Source: Mucilaginibacter glaciei (GTDB taxonomy: Bacteria > Bacteroidota > Bacteroidia > Sphingobacteriales > Sphingobacteriaceae). Taken from it: a DNA stretch of 64,000 bases. The notes beneath the pieces are model-generated. The model did not search any database. It saw only the letters and a program-made list of their open reading frames with translations, and was not told the DNA's origin. Below are positions 57,560-64,000 of this stretch, one piece after another. The stretch covers positions 124,001 to 188,000 of the forward strand of contig NZ_JACWMX010000002.1 of NCBI RefSeq assembly GCF_014773245.1, given 5' to 3'. The position numbers were made by a program, and so were the translations under genes. Within the stretch, counting starts at the first letter, position 1. Every line of letters starts with the position of its first letter.

Positions 57560-57641
57560 AGATATTAGATTTGAGAATAGCCTCACCTTTATACTCATAA
57601 AGGTACCATGGCCCCTGTCTCAAATCTCAAATCTAATATCT
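57560..57641. repeat. 17-bp perfect inverted repeat around the glycosyltransferase start
   Basis: AGATATTAGATTTGAGA (57560-57576) is the exact reverse complement of 57625-57641. The right arm lies within codons 6-12 of the following gene. A shorter direct copy (CTCAAATCTCAAATCTAAT) gives the coding start a tandem character. Confidence 0.85.
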
Positions 57642-58636
57642 CCAATCTTAAAATCCTGATCAGGCTGCCTAACTGGCTGGGCGATGTGGTAATGAGTACC
57701 GCATTTGTGCGGGCTGTTAAGCAGTTTTACCCGGATGCCACTGTTGATATCATTATCAAACAGGAGCTGGCCAGCATCGCGGCGCTTATCCCCGGGGTTA
57801 ATCGCGTATTCTCATTTTCCAAAAAACAAAACAGCGGCCTGAGCGGCGTATTTCATTTTGGCAAGGCACTGCGCAAACACCAATACGATATATTTTTTAA
57901 CCTGCCGCATTCGCTATCATCGGCAGTATTGGCGTGGTCAACCAGGGCCAAAAAGCGGGTAGGGTTTAATAAAGAGGGCGGCTTTTTCCTGATGACCCGG
58001 TCCTACAAAAAACCGCTTAAACTGCACCGGGTAGAGGAGTACCTTTCGCTGTTAGAGAACTTTACCGGACAACCCGTTACCGATAAACAGGTGAACCTGA
58101 ACAGCGGGCAATGCCTTATTTTTAAACAGGATGCCATCCTCATCAACTTTAATTCGGAGGCAACCTCCCGCAGGATGCCCATGGATAAAGGGCGCAAACT
58201 GATTACTAATTTATTGGCGGCTTTTAAAGGTGTTACGCTGGTTTTCGTCGGCGCACCGGCCGAACGTGATTTTATTGACGAAATGATTGAAGTTGTAGAC
58301 CAGCCAAACAGGCTGCACAACTATGCAGGCAAAACCGACTTGCAGGGGCTTGTAAATTTGATGGCCGGCTGCAAGGTGGTGCTTAGTACAGATTCGGGCC
58401 CGGCGCACCTGGCAAACAGTATTGGTGTACCTACGGTAGTATTATTTGGTGCGGGTGATGAAAACAACACCGCGCCTTACAACAAAAAAGTACTATCTGT
58501 ACTCCGCTACGGCCAGCTGGAATGCGAGCCATGTGTACGCAATACCTGCGAATTGTACGGTGTGCCCAAATGCATGGAGCTATTAGATGAAATAAAAATA
58601 ATAAATGCATTAAGTTTGCACCTGAAAGATGCTTAA
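57608..58636 (+). CDS. glycosyltransferase family 9 (heptosyltransferase-like)
   Basis: This 342-residue GT-B enzyme has an N-terminal LKILIRLPNWLGDVVMSTAFVRAV and C-terminal STDSGPAHLANSIGVPTVVLFG, the ADP-heptose binding signature of GT9 (WaaF/WaaC type). It should add a sugar to the lipopolysaccharide inner core. The first 14 residues (MAPVSNLKSNISNL) are encoded by an intergenic word repeat and are not part of the domain; no alternative start codon lies between them and LKILI, so the ATG at 57608 is kept. The 3' end overlaps the next gene by 8 bp. A role together with the nearby KDO operon is likely. Confidence 0.9.
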   Translation: MAPVSNLKSNISNLKILIRLPNWLGDVVMSTAFVRAVKQFYPDATVDIIIKQELASIAALIPGVNRVFSFSKKQNSGLSGVFHFGKALRKHQYDIFFNLPHSLSSAVLAWSTRAKKRVGFNKEGGFFLMTRSYKKPLKLHRVEEYLSLLENFTGQPVTDKQVNLNSGQCLIFKQDAILINFNSEATSRRMPMDKGRKLITNLLAAFKGVTLVFVGAPAERDFIDEMIEVVDQPNRLHNYAGKTDLQGLVNLMAGCKVVLSTDSGPAHLANSIGVPTVVLFGAGDENNTAPYNKKVLSVLRYGQLECEPCVRNTCELYGVPKCMELLDEIKIINALSLHLKDA

Positions 58637-59195
58637 AGACGAAGTAAACAAAGCCCTTAAAGTGGTTCAGGATGGCGGCATTATCCTTTACCCTACCGAT
58701 ACCATTTGGGGTATTGGCTGCGATGCCACGAATACCGAAGCCGTAAAAAAAATCTACGCCCTAAAACAGCGGGCCGAAAGCAAAAGCATGATCATTTTGC
58801 TGGATGTTGATAACAAGCTGCAAAGCTATATCAACGAAGTGCCGGATATAGCTTACGACTTGATGGAATATGCCGAACACCCGCTTACCCTGGTCATGCC
58901 CGGTGCCAAAAACATTTCACCGGCCCTGATAGCCGAAGACGGAAGCGTTGGCGTAAGGGTAACCGCAAACCCGTTTTGCCAGCAGCTCATACAGCGGTTG
59001 CGTAAGCCCCTGGTGTCTACATCGGCCAATATCAGCGGCCAGCCATCGCCCGAGTATTTTGGTAAGATAGACCCCGAAATCATCGATGGGGTAGATTATG
59101 TGGTGGATATTGACCAGCACAGCATGGAGGTTAAGCGCCCATCGACCATTATGCGGCTCGACCCAAGCGGTAGTTTCCAATTTATTCGCCGTTAA
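58629..59195 (+). CDS. L-threonylcarbamoyladenylate synthase (Sua5/YciO/YrdC family)
   Basis: The 188-residue YrdC-fold protein has KVVQDGGIILYPTDTIWGIGCDA, KQRAESKSMIILLD, PLTLVMPG and STSANISGQPSP, the complete nucleotide-binding cavity of TsaC/Sua5 proteins. These make threonylcarbamoyl-AMP for the t6A modification of ANN-decoding tRNAs. The stand-alone YrdC length excludes the longer Sua5 C-terminal domain; YciO is an alternative subgroup. The gene overlaps the preceding glycosyltransferase by 8 bp and starts a run of tRNA-related genes. Confidence 0.88.
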   Translation: MLKDEVNKALKVVQDGGIILYPTDTIWGIGCDATNTEAVKKIYALKQRAESKSMIILLDVDNKLQSYINEVPDIAYDLMEYAEHPLTLVMPGAKNISPALIAEDGSVGVRVTANPFCQQLIQRLRKPLVSTSANISGQPSPEYFGKIDPEIIDGVDYVVDIDQHSMEVKRPSTIMRLDPSGSFQFIRR

Positions 59196-59252
59196 TTTTA
59201 ATATCATTAAATTTGCCCTGTTCCACATAAGCTGCGGTGCGGCTTTATCTCT

Positions 59253-60665
59253 ATGAAACAACACCTGCAACACCCGGTATTTTCTGTCATATCTAAACTT
59301 GCTGCCGATAAGAACTTGCAGGTATATGCCATTGGCGGGTACGTGCGCGATATTTTTTTAAAGCGGCCCTCAAAGGATATTGATATTGTTGTTTTAGGCA
59401 ACGGTATTGATTTTGCCGAGGCGGTAGCCGCAAAGCTTAACGTAAAGGTATCGGTATTTAAAAACTTTGGTACCGCTATGCTGCGCTACCAGGATGTGGA
59501 GGTGGAGTTTGTAGGGGCCCGCAAGGAAAGCTACCGTTCAGACTCGCGCAAGCCAATTGTAGAGAACGGTACGCTTGAGGACGACCAAAAACGCCGCGAC
59601 TTTAACATCAACGCACTAGCCATTGCCCTCCACCCTTCCCAATACGGCGAGCTGATTGATCCGTTCAACGGCATCGGCGACCTGGAGCATAAACTGATCC
59701 GCACGCCGCTAAACCCGGTAGAGACCTTTTCTGACGACCCCTTGCGCATGATGCGGGCAATCCGCTTTGCAAGCCAGCTTAACTTCCGGATAGATGACGA
59801 AGCTATCGAGGCAATAAAAAGCAACCTGCACCGCATTAAAATTGTATCGCAGGAGCGTATTACCGACGAGTTGAATAAGATCATCCTGTCGCCCACTCCT
59901 TCCATCGGTTTTAATTATTTGTTTGATACCGGGATGCTGGATCTTATCTTTCCGCAAATGGTGGCGCTTTACGGTGTAGAGATCATCAACGGCAAAGGGC
60001 ATAAGGACAACTTTTACCACACGCTGCAAGTATTGGATAACATCTGTGAAGCAACCGACGACCTTTGGTTGCGCTGGGCCGCTATTTTGCATGATATAGC
60101 CAAACCGCCTACCAAACGCTTTGAGCCCGGCCACGGGTGGACGTTTCACGGGCACGAAGATAAAGGCGCGCGCATGGTGCCTAAGATCTTCGCGCAACTT
60201 AAATTACCGCTTAACGAAAAGATGAAGCTGGTACAAAAATTAGTACAGCTGCATTTAAGGCCCATAGTGCTATCGCAATCTATTGTAACAGATTCGGCAG
60301 TGCGTAGGTTACTGTTTGAGGCGGGTGATGATATTGAAGGGCTGATGCTATTATGCAAGGCAGATATCACCACTAAAAACGAATACAAGGTTAAAAAGTA
60401 CCGGCAAAACTTTGAATTGGTGCAGCAAAAGCTGAAAGATGTGGAAGAACGCGACAGTATCCGAAACTGGCAGCCGCCAATTACCGGGCTGGATATTATG
60501 CAGCTTTTTGGGATTAGTGAGGGGCGTGAAGTAGGGATTATTAAGAACAAGATCCGCGAAGCGATACTGGAAGGCGAGATCCCCAACGACCGAGAAGCGG
60601 CAATTACGTTCACAATTGCAAAAGGGCAAGAAATTGGCTTGAAAGTTGTTGCAACCACAAATTAA
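59253..60665 (+). CDS. cca: CCA tRNA nucleotidyltransferase with HD domain
   Basis: This 470-residue class II nucleotidyltransferase adds or repairs the 3' CCA of tRNAs. The head domain has YAIGGYVRDIFLKRPSKDIDIVV, with catalytic Asp42 and Asp44, and RRDFNINALAIAL. The neck follows (RMMRAIRFASQLNF). The C-terminal HD phosphohydrolase domain carries LHDIAKPPTKRF (His280, Asp281) and HGHEDKGARM. Poly(A) polymerase is a formal alternative for this family, but Bacteroidota normally use this form as CCA enzyme. It lies 57 bp after the threonylcarbamoyl-AMP synthase gene. Confidence 0.93.
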   Translation: MKQHLQHPVFSVISKLAADKNLQVYAIGGYVRDIFLKRPSKDIDIVVLGNGIDFAEAVAAKLNVKVSVFKNFGTAMLRYQDVEVEFVGARKESYRSDSRKPIVENGTLEDDQKRRDFNINALAIALHPSQYGELIDPFNGIGDLEHKLIRTPLNPVETFSDDPLRMMRAIRFASQLNFRIDDEAIEAIKSNLHRIKIVSQERITDELNKIILSPTPSIGFNYLFDTGMLDLIFPQMVALYGVEIINGKGHKDNFYHTLQVLDNICEATDDLWLRWAAILHDIAKPPTKRFEPGHGWTFHGHEDKGARMVPKIFAQLKLPLNEKMKLVQKLVQLHLRPIVLSQSIVTDSAVRRLLFEAGDDIEGLMLLCKADITTKNEYKVKKYRQNFELVQQKLKDVEERDSIRNWQPPITGLDIMQLFGISEGREVGIIKNKIREAILEGEIPNDREAAITFTIAKGQEIGLKVVATTN

Positions 60666-60676
60666 ATTATCATTAC

Positions 60677-60684
60677 TATTTTTG
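60677..60684 (+). promoter_or_regulatory. -7 box (TATTTTTG) before the pRiA4b-like gene
   Basis: An exact TAnnTTTG match lies 20 bp upstream of the ATG at 60704 and just after the cca stop, giving the gene its own candidate promoter with a leader of about 15 nt. A TTG at 60649-60651 lies 25 bp upstream. Confidence 0.45.
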
Positions 60685-60703
60685 ACAAAAAACTACCACA
60701 ATA

Positions 60704-61360
60704 ATGGCACTATACAGGTTCAGGGTTACATTTGAAGATTATGATGAAGTATCGAGGGATATCGATGTAAAATCTAATCAAACATTTGAAGATCTGCACA
60801 AAGCAATCCATCAATCTACCGGGTATAACCCTGAATTCCCGTCTTCTTTTTATATCAGTAATGATCAGTGGATGAAGGGAGAAGAGATCACTTATCTTCC
60901 AAACCAAAAACGCATCGACCGTAAAATTCCGCTGATGGAAAAGATAAAACTGAGCAGTTTTATTGACGATCCGCACCAGAAATTCTATTACACCTTCAAC
61001 TTCGACAGGCCATTTGATTTCCATGTAGAATTGATGAAGATCATTCTGGACGACGCGCCGGGTGTAACCTACCCTGCGGTTGTACGCTCGGTTGGCGATG
61101 CCCCTAAGCAATTCGGTAACGTATTTAATCCCGATGCCGCCGCAGTGGATGACCCTGGAGAAGAAGACCTGGACTTTTTACATGAATTAGCTTTTAACCC
61201 TGAGGATGCCGAAGATTTCTCTGAAGTAACCGATACAGGTGTAGATGAAGGTGATGACAAGAAAGTAGAAAGTAACGATGAGGAAGAGGACGAGTTTGGC
61301 TTTGGCGATGACGCAGAGTTTGAGGACGAAGACAAACCCGGCCGCCACGACGACTATTAA
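60704..61360 (+). CDS. plasmid pRiA4b ORF-3 family-like protein with acidic tail
   Basis: The 218-residue protein opens with YRFRVTFEDYDEVSRDIDVKSNQTFEDLHKAIHQSTG and continues to DDPHQKFYYTFNFDRPFDFHVELMKI; shorter landmarks are FEDLHKAIHQSTGY and YYTFNFDRPFDFHVE. This is the pRiA4b ORF-3/TnpR-like domain, found widely without known activity. From residue 150 on the chain is highly acidic (EEDLDFLHEL, then EEEDEFGFGDDAEFEDED), probably disordered. It lies between cca and miaA, two tRNA-maturation genes, so a link to tRNA processing is possible but untested. No transposase is near, despite the family's mobile-element name. Confidence 0.8.
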   Translation: MALYRFRVTFEDYDEVSRDIDVKSNQTFEDLHKAIHQSTGYNPEFPSSFYISNDQWMKGEEITYLPNQKRIDRKIPLMEKIKLSSFIDDPHQKFYYTFNFDRPFDFHVELMKIILDDAPGVTYPAVVRSVGDAPKQFGNVFNPDAAAVDDPGEEDLDFLHELAFNPEDAEDFSEVTDTGVDEGDDKKVESNDEEEDEFGFGDDAEFEDEDKPGRHDDY

Positions 61361-61380
61361 TATTTAAAAGCATATTTCTA

Positions 61381-61424
61381 TTTTAGTCCATGGCCCCCCA
61401 TAAACTATGGGCCGTGGACTAAAA
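61381..61424 (+). promoter_or_regulatory. long hairpin directly upstream of miaA
   Basis: A 16-bp stem with one G-U wobble (61381-61396 with 61409-61424) ends 4 nt before the miaA ATG. There is no U tract after it, so it is not a standard terminator. It could restrict ribosome access to the miaA start. Confidence 0.6.
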
Positions 61425-61427
61425 ATT

Positions 61428-62351
61428 ATGAACAGCGTATTTACCCAACCCACCCTTATCGTAATTGCCGGCCCAACTGCTTCGGGCAAAACGGCGGCGG
61501 CTATACAACTGGCTAATCATTTTAATACGGTTGTGGTATCGGCCGATTCCAGGCAGTTTTACCGGGAAATGTCTATCGGTACAGCTAAACCCAACTCAGC
61601 CGAATTAGCTGCGGCCCCACATTATTTTATCGACTCCAATTCCATTACCGAACCATTTTCTGTTGGTGATTTTGAGAAACAATGCCTGCATTTATTGGGC
61701 AATCTTTTCAAAGAGCATCATGTGGTGATACTGGCCGGCGGATCGGGCCTTTTCATTAAGGCTATTACGGAAGGGTTTGATAACCTGCCAAGTGCGGATG
61801 AAATTACCCGCAACAAGCTAAACACCGAGTTAACCGAAAAAGGCATAACCGTTTTACAGGAGCGGCTTAAAGCGGTAGACCCTATATATTATAACGAGGT
61901 TGATTTGAACAACCCACAGCGTATTATACGGGCCTTGGAAGTGTACGAAACTACCGATAAGCCTTTCTCCTCTTATCTTACGGCTACAGCTAATAAACGC
62001 CCCTTTCATATCATCAAATTAGGTTTGGATATGGATAGGGCTGTATTATATGACCGTATCAACCGCCGTGTAGATCTGATGATTGAGCAGGGACTGATTG
62101 AAGAGGCAAAAAGCCTGCTGCCCTACCGCCATGTAAATGCACTGAATACCGTTGGCTATAGCGAACTATTCGATTATTTTGACGGACTGACCGACTTGCC
62201 TATGGCTATAGCAGCTATTAAACAAAATACCCGCCGGTTTGCTAAAAGGCAGCTTACCTGGTTCCGGAAGGATAAGGCGATGATTTGGCTGGATGCAGCT
62301 GATGCCGACCTGTCAAAAAAAATGCTGGAGGCTATTAGCCACCAGCATTAA
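61428..62351 (+). CDS. miaA: tRNA dimethylallyltransferase
   Basis: This 307-residue enzyme transfers a dimethylallyl group to A37 of tRNAs reading UNN codons. The P-loop IVIAGPTASGKT is at residues 11-22, and SADSRQFYREMSIGTAKP is the DSxQ-containing tRNA/substrate region. The insertion domain is followed by LNTVGYSELFDY, with the typical C-terminal TRRFAKRQLTWFRKD. I chose the ATG at 61428; an in-frame ATG at 61407 lies inside the hairpin and adds seven residues not seen in the family. It converges with rmlA, with a 23-bp gap. Confidence 0.95.
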   Translation: MNSVFTQPTLIVIAGPTASGKTAAAIQLANHFNTVVVSADSRQFYREMSIGTAKPNSAELAAAPHYFIDSNSITEPFSVGDFEKQCLHLLGNLFKEHHVVILAGGSGLFIKAITEGFDNLPSADEITRNKLNTELTEKGITVLQERLKAVDPIYYNEVDLNNPQRIIRALEVYETTDKPFSSYLTATANKRPFHIIKLGLDMDRAVLYDRINRRVDLMIEQGLIEEAKSLLPYRHVNALNTVGYSELFDYFDGLTDLPMAIAAIKQNTRRFAKRQLTWFRKDKAMIWLDAADADLSKKMLEAISHQH

Positions 62352-62374
62352 ATATTATCGCTCAATTAAACAAT

Positions 62375-63238
62375 CTACTCGTCTAATAATGATTGCAGGT
62401 ACAAGCCATATCCGCTCTTACGGTATCTTTCTACCAGCACTTTCAGTTGTTCATCGTCAATAAAGCCCATCAGGTAGGCCACCTCTTCAATACAACCAAT
62501 CTTGCGCGACTGGCGTTTTTCTATCACGCGTACAAATTCAGTAGCATCACTTAACGAATCAAACGTTCCGGTATCTAACCAGGCGGTGCCCCTATCCATT
62601 ACGCCTACGCTTAGGTTACCCTGCTCCAGGTAAACCTTATTTACATCAGTTATCTCGTACTCACCACGCGGCGACATTGGAATATTTTTAGCAATCTCGA
62701 CAACTGTATTATCATAAAAATACAAACCAGGTACAGCGTATTTAGATTTTGGATTGGTAGGCTTCTCTTCAATTGATAAGGCTTTAAAACTTTCGTCAAA
62801 CTCCACCACTCCGTAGCGTTCAGGGTCGGCAACAGGATAGGCAAAAATCGCAGCACCTTCGATATCGTTAAAGCTTTGGATCAGCCTGCTAAAGCCCGAA
62901 CCGTAAAAAATGTTATCGCCTAATACCAGTGCGACCTTATCATCGCCAATAAATTTTTCGCCAATAACAAAGGCCTGGGCAAGACCGTTTGGCACTTCCT
63001 GTATGGCATATTCAAACTTACACCCCAGGTCAGATCCATCGCCCAGAAGGCGCACAAAGCCGGGGTTATCTTCTTTGGTAGTGATGATCAATATCTCGCT
63101 GATACCGGCAAGCATTAAAACCGATAAGGGGTAATAGATCATCGGCTTATCGTAAATAGGCATTAATTGCTTACTTATCGCCTTAGTAATGGGGTAAAGC
63201 CTCGTGCCCGAGCCACCTGCTAATATGATACCTTTCAT
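62375..63238 (-). CDS. rmlA: glucose-1-phosphate thymidylyltransferase
   Basis: This 287-residue nucleotidyltransferase makes dTDP-glucose from dTTP and glucose 1-phosphate, the first step of dTDP-rhamnose synthesis. It opens with [38 protein letters not shown]; short landmarks are [14 protein letters not shown] and [26 protein letters not shown] and [13 protein letters not shown] are also present, and the C-terminal allosteric-site region is intact. I chose ATG 63238; the frame extends 13 codons upstream without conservation. It follows rmlD by 14 bp on the minus strand. Confidence 0.96.
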   Translation of the reverse strand: MKGIILAGGSGTRLYPITKAISKQLMPIYDKPMIYYPLSVLMLAGISEILIITTKEDNPGFVRLLGDGSDLGCKFEYAIQEVPNGLAQAFVIGEKFIGDDKVALVLGDNIFYGSGFSRLIQSFNDIEGAAIFAYPVADPERYGVVEFDESFKALSIEEKPTNPKSKYAVPGLYFYDNTVVEIAKNIPMSPRGEYEITDVNKVYLEQGNLSVGVMDRGTAWLDTGTFDSLSDATEFVRVIEKRQSRKIGCIEEVAYLMGFIDDEQLKVLVERYRKSGYGLYLQSLLDE

Positions 63239-63252
63239 GTTGTTTGTTGTTA

Positions 63253-64000
63253 TTATTGCTTTAACCTGCCGATACAAACCTGCAGGCTATCCCTCCAATA
63301 AGGGATATCTATGTTAAATGTTTTCTTAATTTTAGTCTTATCCATAACCGAATAGGGCGGCCTTACTGCGCGTGTAGGGTACTCGCTGGTGCTTATAGGC
63401 AATACTTTGGTATTTGTGCCCGATAAATCGAAGATAGCTTTGGTAAAATCATACCACGATGCTACTCCCTCATTACTGTAATGATACACACCATAAGCCG
63501 TGCTATCTGAGTTGATTACAGTTAAAATAGCATTAGCCAAGTCCATTGCATAAGTTGGTGTGCCTATCTGGTCGGCAATTATTTTTAACAGATCGCGTTC
63601 GGCACCTAATTTGAGCATGGTTTTAACAAAATTGTTAGCAAATTCCGAGTATAACCATGCCGTACGTAAGATGAAGTAACTATCTGTTAAGCCCGGTATA
63701 ACCAATTCGCCGTCGAGCTTGGTTTGGCCATAAACGCCTATCGGTTCGGTCGCGTCCTCCTCATTTAACGGGCTTGCTTTATCGCCTTTAAACACAAAAT
63801 CGGTAGATACCTGTACCAGTACAGTATCATGCTTTTTGCACAGCCTGGCAATATTCTCTACACCTGTTTTATTTACACTGGTAGCAGCATCTACATCATC
63901 CTCCGCTTTGTCTACAGCTGTATACGCGGCACAATTAATAGCATGGGTGGGGGTGTATTTGGCAAATACCTGTTCCAGCGCGGCTACGTCTAAAATATTT
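63253..64000 (-). CDS. rmlD: dTDP-4-dehydrorhamnose reductase (5' end outside window)
   Basis: The frame is open to the window edge on the minus strand and gives 249 residues of the C-terminal part. It includes [26 protein letters not shown], and YGQTKLDGE with the catalytic Tyr/Lys pair of the short-chain dehydrogenase fold. The enzyme reduces the 4-keto group to give dTDP-L-rhamnose. A GTG at 63795 is internal and not the start. The N-terminal Rossmann glycine motif lies beyond the window. rmlB and rmlC would be expected farther upstream. Confidence 0.93.
   Translation of the reverse strand, partial: NILDVAALEQVFAKYTPTHAINCAAYTAVDKAEDDVDAATSVNKTGVENIARLCKKHDTVLVQVSTDFVFKGDKASPLNEEDATEPIGVYGQTKLDGELVIPGLTDSYFILRTAWLYSEFANNFVKTMLKLGAERDLLKIIADQIGTPTYAMDLANAILTVINSDSTAYGVYHYSNEGVASWYDFTKAIFDLSGTNTKVLPISTSEYPTRAVRPPYSVMDKTKIKKTFNIDIPYWRDSLQVCIGRLKQ

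Noticed and set aside
60704..61360. Mobile element passenger gene (family name refers to plasmid pRiA4b and TnpR)
   Set aside because: There is no transposase, terminal repeat or change in composition nearby; the family is widespread on chromosomes.

Overview
The window looks like a chromosomal segment of a Bacteroidota bacterium, most likely Sphingobacteriaceae close to Mucilaginibacter or Pedobacter. This rests on several observations: TAnnTTTG promoter boxes, no Shine-Dalgarno pattern, atpD-atpC as a separate pair, a lipidated TamL next to TamB, a ketol-acid reductoisomerase with the GYGVQGPGQ fingerprint, head-GIN and SGNH lipoproteins, and a CrtB/CrtYcd/CrtZ carotenoid set. The species assignment is inference. 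No tRNA, rRNA, CRISPR array, transposase or prophage was seen.

Layout. 1-4.7 kb: the end of an unknown gene, a small AT-rich exported protein, a quinone oxidoreductase, and a minus-strand FadL porin plus SGNH hydrolase pair. 4.8-7.8 kb: atpD-atpC, followed by an AT-rich gene for a membrane-anchored protein with a PD-(D/E)XK-like C-terminus. That gene sits between two identical copies of one terminator. 8.1-20.9 kb: one long plus-strand branched-chain amino acid block, ilvD-ilvB-ilvN-ilvC-leuC-leuD-MT-leuB-MT-leuA-ilvA, with two SAM methyltransferase genes inside the leucine part. 21-27.6 kb: carotenoid genes (crtI divergent from crtB-unknown-crtYcd-cytochrome b5, then crtZ), interrupted by an ECF sigma factor and murB. 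27.7-35 kb: lpdA, a small lipoprotein, a CocE/NonD hydrolase, an M1 peptidase, a GIN-domain protein and thioredoxin. 35.3-47.1 kb: dnaE, then tamB-tamL and a small retropepsin-like protease. 47.1-49 kb: a padR operon with two related membrane proteins and a strong palindromic operator candidate. 49-53.4 kb: gyrB, an OmpH-like lipoprotein, guanine deaminase and a second oxidoreductase. 53.4-56.7 kb: a KDO operon (kdsD-kdsB-kdsA) and an S4 protein. 56.7-62.4 kb: dapD, a family 9 glycosyltransferase, then a tRNA-maturation neighbourhood (threonylcarbamoyl-AMP synthase, CCA enzyme, pRiA4b-like protein, miaA). 62.4-64 kb: rmlA and the truncated rmlD for dTDP-rhamnose.

Most of the window is core metabolism and envelope assembly. 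The least ordinary features are the terminator-duplicated cargo gene after atpC, the two methyltransferases in the leucine operon, the unknown protein and cytochrome b5-like protein in the carotenoid operon, the padR operator with a probably leaderless start, and several families of intergenic repeats. Those repeats include TGTTC-type arrays with near-helical spacing and an inverted repeat that forms the start of a coding region. I did not find a clearly novel multi-gene system; the best candidates are given with the tests that would decide them.
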